Assembly (NCBI GenBank): GCA_900762325.1
Contig: CAAFGG010000010.1
Span: forward strand, 1 to 30,620
Length of the DNA stretch: 30,620 bases
Source of the DNA: an uncultured Collinsella sp.
GTDB lineage: Bacteria > Actinomycetota > Coriobacteriia > Coriobacteriales > Coriobacteriaceae
Direction: 5' to 3'
The notes below the pieces were generated by a model. That model was not told the DNA's origin. It saw only the letters and a program-made list of their open reading frames with translations, and did not search any database. The first letter of the stretch is position 1, and each line of letters starts with the position of its first letter. Position numbers and translations under genes: made by a program. Shown here piece by piece: positions 1 to 8,933 of the stretch.

Positions 1-271
1 AGTATACACAGAAGTCTGTCCGGCGCGCAACAACTTTTTTGAAAAAATTTTTCGGTCCCTCCGGGAGGGTCTCCGGGGCCGGCGGGCGCGGGTTAAGTTT
101 GCTGCTCTACAGTCCTGCGCAAAGGAAAGCACTTAATGTGCTTTCCGTCTTGCGCAGGACTGTAGAGCAGCAAACTTAACCCGCGCCCGCCGGCCCCGGA
201 GACCCTCCCGGAGGGACCGAAAAATTTTTTCAAAAAAGTTGTTGCGCGCCGGACAGACTTCTGTGTATACT
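1..271. repeat. 271-nt near-perfect palindrome
   Basis: Bases 1-120 are the exact reverse complement of 152-271. The centre holds a smaller stem, 124-132 pairing with 138-146 around the loop ttaat, flanked by an asymmetric bulge (3 nt at 121-123 against 5 nt at 147-151). Each arm contains an AT-rich run (about 34-52 and 220-238) and a small CCCTC/GAGGG hairpin. The left end coincides with the window edge, so the palindrome may extend further. The right arm ends in a sigma70-like -10 box that should serve the tRNA gene; the left arm therefore holds the same promoter pointing leftwards. A fold-back assembly artefact is possible, but the unequal central bulge is not what simple template switching produces. 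Confidence 0.9.
242..271 (+). promoter_or_regulatory. Promoter of tRNA-Asp
   Basis: A -35-like TTGCGC (242-247) and a -10 TATACT (266-271) are separated by 18 bp and lie 46 bp before the tRNA. The mirror copy, -10 at 1-6 and -35 at 25-30 on the minus strand, would fire out of the window to the left. Confidence 0.6.
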
Positions 272-317
272 AATCCCCGCAGCGCACGCGAGCGGAAACA
301 AACGCGAACGACTGCCT

Positions 318-395
<78 letters not shown>

Positions 396-403
396 ACGCA
401 ATT

Positions 404-431
404 AAAGCCACGTCTTCGGACGTGGCTTTTT
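404..431 (+). terminator. Intrinsic terminator of tRNA-Asp
   Basis: An 11-bp perfect stem (404-414 with 419-429) with a UUCG tetraloop runs into a T-tract, 9 nt after the tRNA CCA end. A classic factor-independent terminator. Confidence 0.9.
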
Positions 432-753
432 GCGTTTGATGCACTTTGTTTCGATAGAACGATTGCCCTGGTGCATCTTCGCCCAGAATCCCCGCGCCTT
501 CGGGAACGCAAGTAAAATCTAATAAGTATATCTGTCTGAACAACAGCTTTGTTGCGCAACACCTGTTCTACGAGACAGGGGGTTAGGTTATACTAAATTG
601 CACTGTGCGCCGCATCTGATGCATTTCGCTCCAAGCGCGGCACTCAGTGGATATCCGATTTACCATTTGGATGTCCTGGCGGTCGTTTAGCGTCTCGACA
701 CAAGCTCGGCCCCGGAGCTCGTTCGAGCTGTTCGTATTCCTTGAAAGGGGAAA
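432..753. other. Intergenic region and leader of the Rrf2 gene
   Basis: No convincing gene. A -10-like TATACT lies at 589-594; a -35 about 17 bp upstream is poor (TTCTAC, 566-571). If used, the Rrf2 mRNA would have a leader of about 150 nt with short self-complementary stretches around 700-735. A small palindrome GTTGCGCAAC at 551-560 and an imperfect CCTGT/ACAGG repeat at 562-578 sit just upstream and could be regulator sites. Confidence 0.4.
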
Positions 754-1239
754 ATGGACATATCGAGGAAGACTGATTACGCCCTTCGTATGCTGGCGAT
801 GCTTGCTGAGGATCCGGAGCGTTTGCTTTCTGTTCGCACCGCTGCCGAAGAGGTCAATGTCCCGTATTCGTTTGCCCGTTCGATTCAGCATGGTTTGGTC
901 CAGGCCGGTATTGTGGAGAGCCTGCGTGGCGTCCACGGTGGCATGCGTCTCAAGGTCAGTCCGGACGACGTCACTATCCGCCAGGTCGTCGAGGCCGTTC
1001 AGGGCCCTATGGTTATGAACGACTGCACCGCCCCCGATGGTGACTGTGCGCGCATGGGCGCGTGCTGCTATCATCCCCTGTGGGCCGGAGCCCAGGCGTT
1101 GATGCGCGACTACCTCGATTCCGTTTCGCTCGGCGATATCGTCGCCCATCGCCAGTTTCCGGCTGTCGATCCCAAGTTCGCCGATCGCGATGCGTTTCCC
1201 GAGTACGCTGCCTGCGCGTACGCTTGCCGGGAGGAATAG
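754..1239 (+). CDS. Rrf2-family transcriptional regulator with cysteine cluster
   Basis: A 161-aa protein that starts like Rrf2/IscR/NsrR regulators (ISRKTDYALRML). The N-terminal winged helix covers about residues 1-80, with the usual recognition region (PYSFARSIQHGLVQAGIVES) and a GVHGGMRL wing. Cysteines at 91, 98, 104 and 105 lie where Rrf2 regulators carry an iron-sulphur cluster, so a redox-, iron- or NO-sensing role is likely; the ligand is inferred. The start is supported by a GAAAGGGG ribosome site at 743-750. The mutY-like gene follows 21 nt later on the same strand, so the two are probably cotranscribed, linking a possible oxidative signal to repair of oxidised guanine. The exact Rrf2 subfamily cannot be assigned. 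Confidence 0.85.
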   Translation: MDISRKTDYALRMLAMLAEDPERLLSVRTAAEEVNVPYSFARSIQHGLVQAGIVESLRGVHGGMRLKVSPDDVTIRQVVEAVQGPMVMNDCTAPDGDCARMGACCYHPLWAGAQALMRDYLDSVSLGDIVAHRQFPAVDPKFADRDAFPEYAACAYACREE

Positions 1240-1260
1240 CGCCGCATAAGGAGTATAGCT

Positions 1261-2166
1261 ATGATTCAGGACCCCTTTCGTTCGATGATTCGTTCGGAAG
1301 GGGTCTTGCGTTATCGCGACCTTCCGTGGCGCCGAACGCGCGACCCGTATATCATCTGGCTCTCCGAGGTCATGCTGCAGCAGACGCAGGTGCCGCGCGT
1401 GGAGACGCGTATGCCGGCGTGGCTCGATCGCTTTCCGACTGTTCAGGCGCTCGCTCAGGCTGTCCCTTCCGATGTCTTGGATGCGTGGCAGGGGATGGGC
1501 TATAATCGCCGCGCCTTGGCGCTTCACAGGGCTGCACAGTGCGTTGTAGAGGACTGGGATGGGGAGTTTCCGCGCGAGACGCGTGACTTGGTCGCTCTGC
1601 CCGGCATTGGCCCGGCAACGGCGCAGGGCATCCGTTCGTTTGCATTCGATCTTCCGGGCGTGTATTTGGAGACCAATGTGCGCACGGTCTTTTTGCATCA
1701 TTTCTTTCCCGATGTGCCGGCCGTTCCCGATCGCGAACTGGTGCCGCTGATCCAAGCTGCCTGTCCGGCGGCCCCCGGTGCGGCGGCGGACGAGATCGCG
1801 CCCTTTGCCGCGCCTCAAGACGATGCCGACACGCCGCGCGCGTGGTATTACGCATTGCTGGATTACGGCGCGTATCTTAAAAAGACACTGCCCAATCCGT
1901 CCAGGCGGTCGGCGGGCTATAGTCGTCAGTCCAAGTTTGAGGGCTCGCGCCGCCAAAAGCGCGCGCATATCGTGCGTATGTTGTTGGCAGCGCGCGATGG
2001 GCAGCCGGCGGGGATTACGCTTGCTGATGCCGTGGTGGGCGTTAACGAGATGGAAGCGGCAGCCGGTCGCGGGCCGGTCGAGTGCGACTTGATCGCGGGC
2101 ATTCTAGCTGACCTGGAGCGCGAGGGCTTTTGCCGAGCCGAGGGCGATTGCTGGTTGAGCATCTAG
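1261..2166 (+). CDS. mutY: MutY-like A/G-specific adenine glycosylase, short form without Fe-S cluster
   Basis: A 301-aa HhH-GPD protein. MutY would remove adenine mispaired with 8-oxoguanine. The MutY motif SEVMLQQTQV carries the catalytic Glu at residue 36, and the helix-hairpin-helix LPGIGPATAQGI is near 119-130. At the position of the catalytic Asp (E. coli D138, 101 residues after E37) this protein has Glu137, again 101 residues after E36, in LETNVRTV where MutY has LDGNV. The C-terminal C-x6-C-x2-C-x5-C cluster and the NUDIX-like domain are absent. The C-terminus instead has a GSRRQKRAHIV segment and a possible winged helix. Cluster-less MutY proteins are known. The D-to-E change leaves activity uncertain, so a relative with altered chemistry is possible. 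Start: ATG with AAGGAG at 1247-1252. Confidence 0.8.
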   Translation: MIQDPFRSMIRSEGVLRYRDLPWRRTRDPYIIWLSEVMLQQTQVPRVETRMPAWLDRFPTVQALAQAVPSDVLDAWQGMGYNRRALALHRAAQCVVEDWDGEFPRETRDLVALPGIGPATAQGIRSFAFDLPGVYLETNVRTVFLHHFFPDVPAVPDRELVPLIQAACPAAPGAAADEIAPFAAPQDDADTPRAWYYALLDYGAYLKKTLPNPSRRSAGYSRQSKFEGSRRQKRAHIVRMLLAARDGQPAGITLADAVVGVNEMEAAAGRGPVECDLIAGILADLEREGFCRAEGDCWLSI

Positions 2167-2280
2167 CCTGTGCAAATCTGAAGAACAGGATTGTAAGGTT
2201 TAGATTTCCGGCATGAGGGCATCCTAAAGACGAGGCCGCTCGAAGCCTACGGGCGGCATGCGTTGAAGGGAAGTACACCT

Positions 2281-2820
2281 ATGGATTTTGAGAATTCCCA
2301 AACCAAGAAGAACCTCGAGACCGCTTTTGCCGGTGAGTCCCAGGCACACACCAAGTATCGCTACTATGCATCCAAGGCCAAAAAGGACGGCTACGTTCAG
2401 ATCTCGAATATCTTTGCCGAGACGGCGGGCAACGAGTCCGAGCACGCCAAGCTGTGGTTTAAGTATCTGCACGACGGCGCCGTTCCGGGCACTCTGGACA
2501 ACCTGCGTGACGCCGCCGCGGGCGAGAACTACGAGTGGACCACGATGTACGACGAGTTCGCCAAGACCGCCGAGGAGGAGGGCTTTGCCGAGATCGCCGA
2601 GAAGTTCCGTGGCGTCGCCGCCGTCGAGAAGGCCCACGAGGAGCGCTACAACAAACTCGTCGAGCGCATCGAGTCGGGCGAGGTGTTTGAGCGTGAGGGC
2701 GTGAAGGTGTGGAAGTGCCTGAACTGCGGGCACCTGCACGTTGGTGCCGAGGCGCCTGAGGTGTGCCCGGTGTGCAACCACCCGAAGGCGTACTTTGAGG
2801 AGCAGGTGGTGAACTACTAG
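2281..2820 (+). CDS. rbr: Rubrerythrin
   Basis: A 179-aa classical rubrerythrin, a non-haem di-iron peroxidase that detoxifies hydrogen peroxide in anaerobes. The N-terminal ferritin-like four-helix domain (about 1-140) carries the di-iron ligands: AGESQAH near residue 20, ESEH near 53 and a VEKAHEERY helix near 120. The C-terminal rubredoxin-like domain has two CxxC pairs (CLNCGH and CPVCNHP) to bind one iron. ATG 2281 is chosen over an in-frame TTG at 2263 because it matches the family start and has a GAAGGGA ribosome site at 2265-2271. It stands alone, with a structured repeat and terminator downstream. Fits an anaerobe exposed to oxygen stress. Confidence 0.95.
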   Translation: MDFENSQTKKNLETAFAGESQAHTKYRYYASKAKKDGYVQISNIFAETAGNESEHAKLWFKYLHDGAVPGTLDNLRDAAAGENYEWTTMYDEFAKTAEEEGFAEIAEKFRGVAAVEKAHEERYNKLVERIESGEVFEREGVKVWKCLNCGHLHVGAEAPEVCPVCNHPKAYFEEQVVNY

Positions 2821-2839
2821 CGCTTGGCGCTGGCTGCTG

Positions 2840-3018
2840 CGGAGCGCAGGGCGGGAGGCCGGATCGCCTTCCCTCCCCGCTCACGGCTCCGCAGGGTCGC
2901 GTTGAGGGAAGGCAATCCGGCCTCCCGCCCTGCGCTCCGGCGTTGGGTCGTCGCGTGCTCGTTACAGAAAAGCTGATAAGAAGTTTGTGTGCCGCCCCTT
3001 ATGGGGCGGCACGTTTTT
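2840..3018 (+). repeat. Large structured intergenic repeat, copy 1, ending in a terminator
   Basis: A long stem (about 2840-2874 with 2904-2939) is capped by a loop conserved with copy 2 (GCTCACGGCTCCGCAGGG and following bases). A conserved tail follows (GTCGTCGCGTGCTCGTTACA and onward to about 2978). It ends in a 10-bp stem (2989-2998 with 3003-3012) followed by a T-tract at 3014-3018. The outer stem matches copy 2 at 3754-3920, but the inner stem differs on both arms while remaining paired. It follows rubrerythrin and probably terminates it. Confidence 0.85.
2989..3018 (+). terminator. Intrinsic terminator within repeat copy 1
   Basis: GTGCCGCCCC pairs with GGGGCGGCAC around loop TTAT, followed by GTTTTT. 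Confidence 0.85.
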
Positions 3019-3103
3019 GTGGGGGCCGGTTGGGGCGGTGACGTTGCTTAGAGGGTACACTGGGTAGCGTTGGCTATTTGTTTCCTCTTGTGAGGTGTTG
3101 GTT

Positions 3104-3736
3104 ATGGGTAAGAAGTCTCGGGCTCGGGTTGCTGCGGCGGGAACTCGCAAGGATCCTGGTCGTCGGGTTGCCGAGGGTAAAAAGGCCGATCGTGCCGAGA
3201 AGGACAAGAAAGTCGGCGCGCATGCTCATCCTGAGTGGGCGCCCCATTTGAATTCGGCTAGTGAGGATTTGACTGCCAAGTTGTTTACTCTGGTCGAGGT
3301 AATTTTGGGCGTGGTGCCCCTTGTGGTTATCGGTTTATTCTTGGCTTCGAAGGACGCTACGAGTGTCGATAAACTCACCGAGGTCTTTTCGCAGGAGCCC
3401 TCGATGGTGGTCACGTTTATTTCTGCGTGCTTGCAGCCGTTTGTGGCGTACATGCTGTATATGGTCTACCGCAAATACTGCGAGGGCGACGCTGGTTTTG
3501 TCGCCGGCAACCTGATCGGTCTTTTGTGCTCCGAGATCCTACTGCTCAATATCCCGGGCGTCATCGGTATGGGCATCTTGCTGTGGCGTGTTTGGCGCAA
3601 CGTCGCCCCGCACTTTGAGAGCTGGTTGTTTGAGCGTCGCTTTGCGGGCGCCCTGGCTGACATTGCCGGCTCGCTCGTGATTCTGGCCCTGGCGTTTATG
3701 TGCGCCACCGCCGCCCGCGGTCTCGCGGGCATGTAG
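3104..3736 (+). CDS. Hypothetical multi-pass membrane protein
   Basis: A 210-aa protein I do not recognise. Residues 1-50 are very basic and Lys/Arg/Ala-rich (MGKKSRARVAA...), then hydrophobic segments lie at about 61-82, 101-122, 132-163 and 184-205. No catalytic motif is visible. ATG 3104 is preferred over GTG 3095 because GAGGTG at 3092-3097 is correctly spaced for it. The gene lies alone between two copies of the same structured repeat, so it forms its own transcription unit. The charged, probably cytoplasmic N-terminus could bind nucleic acid or acidic lipids, but that is speculation. Confidence 0.75.
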   Translation: MGKKSRARVAAAGTRKDPGRRVAEGKKADRAEKDKKVGAHAHPEWAPHLNSASEDLTAKLFTLVEVILGVVPLVVIGLFLASKDATSVDKLTEVFSQEPSMVVTFISACLQPFVAYMLYMVYRKYCEGDAGFVAGNLIGLLCSEILLLNIPGVIGMGILLWRVWRNVAPHFESWLFERRFAGALADIAGSLVILALAFMCATAARGLAGM

Positions 3737-3753
3737 TCTGTCCTCACCGACCA

Positions 3754-3920
3754 CGGAGCGCAGGGCGGGGAAACCTTTCCCTCTCGCTCACGGCTCCGCA
3801 GGGTCGCGCGAGGCAAAGGTTTCCCCGCCCTGCGCTCCGGCGTTGAGTCGTCGCGTGCTCGTTACAGAAAAGCTGATATTAAAGATTGTGTGCCGCCCCT
3901 TTTTGGGGCGGCACGTTTTT
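3754..3920 (+). repeat. Large structured intergenic repeat, copy 2, ending in a terminator
   Basis: Same architecture as copy 1: outer stem arm CGGAGCGCAGGGCGGG from 3754, closing arm ending at 3839. The conserved loop is at about 3786-3810 and the conserved tail at 3841-3877. The final GC stem (3890-3899 with 3905-3914) has T-tracts in the loop and after it. Inner stem bases are AAACC/GGTTT here against AGGCCGGAT/ATCCGGCCT in copy 1, so pairing is kept while sequence changes. It directly follows the membrane protein gene. Confidence 0.85.
3890..3920 (+). terminator. Intrinsic terminator within repeat copy 2
   Basis: GTGCCGCCCC pairs with GGGGCGGCAC around five T, followed by GTTTTT. Confidence 0.85.
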
Positions 3921-4171
3921 GTGGGGTCCCTGTTTCCACAATTTTCGTCAAGCTTTTGGTTAGATTTTGGTCAGTTGGCGTAAAGGCGGAAGTCCAAAAG
4001 ATTGATGGCGAAAAAAGCTCAGAGAAAGTGCTGGTAGGGGAGTTGTTGAGCTTTTCGACAGCTTTTGAGCAAAAGAAACTTTGTGGCTATTGCCGGCGAT
4101 TGCGTTGTCGCGGTCATGGCGGTGCGGGATGCTGGTCGTAAGCGTCGAATGCTCCGATTTTGGAGGCCAGC

Positions 4172-4606
4172 ATGGATCTGTTTCTTGAGACTCCGCAGCA
4201 ACAAGCTGAGCGCATGCTGCGTCAGCAGCAACGACTCATGGAGATGCAAATGCAAGGGGCGGCAGTCCAGCCCTTTGCGCAAAATGTCGTGTCCGCTGCT
4301 GTACCTGCAGCTGTGCCCGGGTGCGAATCGGCACCAGAGGCCTATTCCGTACAGCAAGATTCATATGCGCAGGAGCTCGCGTTCGACAAGCGTCGTGCGC
4401 GTCGTCGCCGCGTGGGCCAGCGCCTGCGCACATTGGCGATGATCGTGCTCATTCCGCTAGGACTTGCGGCGATTTTCTTGGTCTCGTATGCGCTCACCTG
4501 CATCCTCAACGGTGCTTCGCCCGGCGAAGTGCTCCAACATCTGTCAGCCCTCGGCCAGCGCCTAGGCGATGTCATAACAACAATCCGCGCCGGCTGGGAG
4601 AGTTAG
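4172..4606 (+). CDS. Hypothetical single-pass membrane protein
   Basis: A 144-aa protein I do not recognise. The N-terminus (1-35) is Gln/Met/Arg-rich and probably helical or coiled-coil (PQQQAERMLRQQQRLMEMQM). A low-complexity Ala/Val/Pro stretch follows, then a basic patch (KRRARRRRVGQRLR, about 74-87). One hydrophobic helix lies at about 88-112, with a short C-terminal tail. The basic patch before the helix suggests the N-terminus is cytoplasmic. ATG 4172 has TGGAGG at 4161-4166. It lies alone, with about 250 nt of apparently empty DNA before it (3921-4171). No function is proposed. Confidence 0.65.
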   Translation: MDLFLETPQQQAERMLRQQQRLMEMQMQGAAVQPFAQNVVSAAVPAAVPGCESAPEAYSVQQDSYAQELAFDKRRARRRRVGQRLRTLAMIVLIPLGLAAIFLVSYALTCILNGASPGEVLQHLSALGQRLGDVITTIRAGWES

Positions 4607-4696
4607 CGTTTGTCACATTAGGACTTCTAGGGTGTAGGGATTATCGCCACGAGCGGAATTCTTGCATCCTGTTGGTCCTGTCGTGCGACTGAATAG

Positions 4697-4717
4697 TATT
4701 ATTGAAGATGAATAATA
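4697..4717. promoter_or_regulatory. Palindromic operator-like site
   Basis: TATTATT and AATAATA form a perfect 7-bp inverted repeat around 7 nt, in AT-rich DNA just upstream of the nucleotidyltransferase remnant and HTH gene. A plausible autoregulatory site for that pair. Confidence 0.35.
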
Positions 4718-4729
4718 ATAGGATTTGTT

Positions 4730-4973
4730 ATGTATAAGCAGGATTTAGAGCAGACTCCTCTTGGAGGACCTGGCGGTAATGAAGCTCTATGCCTACCGTC
4801 CGAACGACATCATCGATCTTCATAGTCAGGCATTCGTCGACCGACTTGATTGGGGGCTGCTCGAACGGCTTATATTCGACGAGGGAGAAGCACTGGCGTC
4901 GTCGCCTTCGGAGCGAAGCTATCAAGAGATGGTCTGTGCATACAGGCAATACAAAAAGGAGGTGCTCGGTTGA
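4730..4973 (+). pseudogene. Truncated nucleotidyltransferase-like gene (DUF6036/AbiEii-type C-terminus)
   Basis: The frame ending at 4973 encodes about 65-70 aa (AVMKLYAYRPNDIIDLHS... AYRQYKKEV). This resembles the C-terminal part of DUF6036/AbiEii-like nucleotidyltransferases, where an 'MK-L--RP-D--D-' motif follows the catalytic domain. The nucleotidyltransferase core, with its GS...DxD motif, is missing. An ATG at 4730 opens a different frame (MYKQDLEQTPLGG...) that stops at 4825, consistent with an internal deletion plus frameshift. The remaining frame could still be translated from ATG 4779 (GGAGG at 4763). Its stop overlaps the next gene's TTG start, so the two were coupled. Base composition is AT-richer than the neighbours, suggesting transfer. 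Family assignment is from memory of the motif and is moderate. Confidence 0.5.
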
Positions 4974-5533
4974 ATCTGACCTTTGAGGGATTCTTAAAAG
5001 GCTATTGCCGAGAGCTATCCGGACAGCAGTCGCTGAGTTTTAGAAAATTGGTTGAGCAGGCGATGACGGATGCGCCGCGCGTGGCGGAGCCTCTGTTTTT
5101 GCTCGCTTTGGCGCAAGGAAAAGCCGAATACGTTCTGGGTTTATCCGAGGGCTCGTGGATGGAACGGGATTACCGAGACGTTTTATCCTTGTACGGTCAA
5201 GCGGGTAGCATGGCGTCTCTATGCGCCAAAAGTGAGCTCCCTAATCGTTATGCCAACGTTTGGCGTGCGTATAGAGCGGTGAAGGAAAAGCCGGCGGCCG
5301 ATAGAAGGGTGAACGCCCTGATGAGAAAGAAAACGCTGGAAGCATTGGAGGAATCGGGTGTAACGCGCTATGGCCTCTGCCGTGCTCTGCGCCTGAATAA
5401 AGGAAACGTATACGCATACTTGGCCGGCGATGACTCAAAGGTGAGCAGGAAAACGGCGCGCCGCATTATGGAATATGCGGAGGAGAGGGGCGCCCAAGAA
5501 GGGGCCGGGCGCCCGGTGTGTGTGGCGGGGTAA
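4970..5533 (+). CDS. HTH protein, probable partner of a nucleotidyltransferase system
   Basis: A 187-aa protein beginning at TTG 4970, overlapping the upstream stop as TTGA and preceded by AAGGAGG at 4957-4963. Residues 1-115 are mostly helical with no motif I recognise. About 120-172 look like a helix-turn-helix (LEESGVTRYGLCRALRLNKG, then VYAYLAGD and SRKTARRIMEYAEE). The overlap with a nucleotidyltransferase C-terminus suggests a two-gene defence or toxin-antitoxin-like module in which this would be the DNA-binding partner. With the enzyme truncated, it may be an orphan remnant. The AT-richer composition supports recent acquisition. Function not established. Confidence 0.6.
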   Translation: MNLTFEGFLKGYCRELSGQQSLSFRKLVEQAMTDAPRVAEPLFLLALAQGKAEYVLGLSEGSWMERDYRDVLSLYGQAGSMASLCAKSELPNRYANVWRAYRAVKEKPAADRRVNALMRKKTLEALEESGVTRYGLCRALRLNKGNVYAYLAGDDSKVSRKTARRIMEYAEERGAQEGAGRPVCVAG

Positions 5534-5584
5534 GATTGATCGCGGTTTTGATTGGTGCTCGATTGGGTTTGTTGGGCGGAGTTT

Positions 5585-6940
5585 ATGTCTGCTATTGATA
5601 TTGTGCTTGTTGTGATCGCCTTGGTGGCGGTGGGGGTTGCTGTGGCTTGCGCCCTCCAGCTCAAGAGCCTGCGTGCCGAGTTGCGGGAGCGTGGCGACAG
5701 TAGCGCGGAAACGCTGGCAGCACTCGAGCAGGCCAACAACGCGCTCGATGCTCTGAACGTCGCGCTGGCCGAAACCCGCCGCACGGCCAATGCCATCGCG
5801 CAGCAGCAGACGACCGATGCGGCCGTGGAGCAGCAACGTTACCTGACCATCGCACGTGAGTTTTCGCAAGCTGGTGACCGGATGGATGACCTGCGCCGCG
5901 AGACGGCCCAACAGCTCGGCGCCAATCGCGAGGGCATCGAGCATCGCCTGGACAAGGTGCGCGAGACGGTCGATGTCCAGCTGGGCGCCATCCGCAAGGA
6001 CAACAACGTGCAGCTCGATCAGATGCGCGCGACGGTGGACGAGAAGCTCTCCCGTACGCTCAACGATCGCCTGTCTGCATCGTTTAAGCAGGTGAGCGAC
6101 CAGCTCGAGGCCGTGTACAAGGGATTGGGCGACATGCAATCCATCGCCACCGGAGTGGGCGATCTTAAGCGCGTGCTGGGCAATGTGAAGGCGCGTGGCA
6201 TTTTGGGCGAGGTGCAGCTGGGTGCAATTCTGGCGGACATCCTTACACCCGACCAGTATCTGGAAAACGTCGCCACCAAGCCCGGCGCCTCGGAGCGCGT
6301 TGAGTTTGCCGTCAAGCTGCCGGTGGACGAGGGCGACCCCGTGCTGCTGCCGATTGACTCCAAGTTTCCGGGCGACGCGTACGAGCACTTGCTCGACGCA
6401 CAGGAGTCGGGCGACGCTGAGGCCGTCGCCACCGCGCGCAAGACGCTTGACGCCATGGTGAAGCGCGAGGCAAAGGACATCTGCGAAAAGTACCTGAGCG
6501 TGCCCGCGACCACCAATTTTGGCATTATGTTCCTGCCGTTTGAGGGCCTGTACGCCGAGGTCGTCAGCCGCCCCGGGCTTATCGAGACCCTGGGCCGCGA
6601 CTATCACGTCAACGTTGCCGGCCCCAGCACCATGGCGGCCATCCTCAACAGCCTGCAGATGAGCTACCAGACGTTTAGGCTGCAAAAGCGCACCGACGAC
6701 GTGCTGCGTGTGCTTTCTGCTGTCAAGGCCGAGCTGCCGCGCTATCAGGCGGCGCTGCGCCGCGCCCAGCAGCAGATCGAGACCGCGGGCAAAACGGTCG
6801 AGGGCATCATCACCACGCGCACCAACGTCATGGAGCGCAAACTCAAGGACATCGACGCGCTGGAAGACGCCGACCAAGCCGATGAGATCTTGGGACTCAC
6901 GTCCGCGAGCCTTCTCGCGGACCAAGAAGGCAAGGACTAA
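5585..6940 (+). CDS. rmuC: RmuC-family DNA recombination protein
   Basis: A 451-aa protein. RmuC limits rearrangements at inverted repeats in E. coli, and the family has a PD-(D/E)xK-like nuclease fold. An N-terminal membrane anchor (about 4-24) is followed by a long coiled coil rich in Ala, Gln and Glu (about 25-195). The RmuC domain follows (about 200-400), with family motifs such as GNVKARGILGEVQLGAIL, ASERVEFAVKLP, LPIDSKFPGDAY and a late GPSTMAAILNSLQMSYQTF. ATG 5585 has GGAG at 5578-5581; an upstream in-frame start at 5552 has no ribosome site. The gene is complete, single and closed by a terminator. Its presence is interesting given how many inverted repeats this window carries. Confidence 0.93.
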   Translation: MSAIDIVLVVIALVAVGVAVACALQLKSLRAELRERGDSSAETLAALEQANNALDALNVALAETRRTANAIAQQQTTDAAVEQQRYLTIAREFSQAGDRMDDLRRETAQQLGANREGIEHRLDKVRETVDVQLGAIRKDNNVQLDQMRATVDEKLSRTLNDRLSASFKQVSDQLEAVYKGLGDMQSIATGVGDLKRVLGNVKARGILGEVQLGAILADILTPDQYLENVATKPGASERVEFAVKLPVDEGDPVLLPIDSKFPGDAYEHLLDAQESGDAEAVATARKTLDAMVKREAKDICEKYLSVPATTNFGIMFLPFEGLYAEVVSRPGLIETLGRDYHVNVAGPSTMAAILNSLQMSYQTFRLQKRTDDVLRVLSAVKAELPRYQAALRRAQQQIETAGKTVEGIITTRTNVMERKLKDIDALEDADQADEILGLTSASLLADQEGKD

Positions 6941-6951
6941 TTGCAACAAGA

Positions 6952-6993
6952 CGGTGGGGCACCGGCGCAAACGCGGGCGCCCCACCGCTTTTC
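6952..6993 (+). terminator. Intrinsic terminator after rmuC
   Basis: CGGTGGGGC (6952-6960) pairs with GCCCCACCG (6979-6987), followed by CTTTTCG. Confidence 0.75.
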
Positions 6994-7067
6994 GTATCGC
7001 ACTTGTCTGAAGCGTGCTCCAATGTGCAACAATGGCGTTTCGCCCTATCAGACGCGAAAGGAAGCCC

Positions 7068-8870
<1,803 letters not shown>

Positions 8871-8933
8871 GCGTCTCGGACGTGGGACAATTGTGCCCAT
8901 AAGTTTATTGTGCCGTTGAGCCGAGGAGTCGTT

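Noticed and set aside
1..271. Dismissing the palindrome as an assembly fold-back
   Set aside because: Not dismissed outright: the unequal central bulge argues for two real diverged centres, but the contig-edge position keeps the artefact possible.
583..1968. A 461-codon open frame on the minus strand opposite the Rrf2 and mutY-like genes
   Set aside because: It is antisense to two well-supported genes, is Arg/His-rich without any family motif, and arises from codon bias in high-GC DNA.
3890..4141. A possible 83-aa gene between repeat copy 2 and the 4172 gene
   Set aside because: It begins inside the terminator hairpin, has no ribosome site and no recognisable sequence.
4850..4969. An N-terminal extension of the HTH protein
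   Set aside because: It would overlap the upstream fragment by about 120 nt; the TTG at 4970 has a strong AAGGAGG site and the usual coupled overlap.
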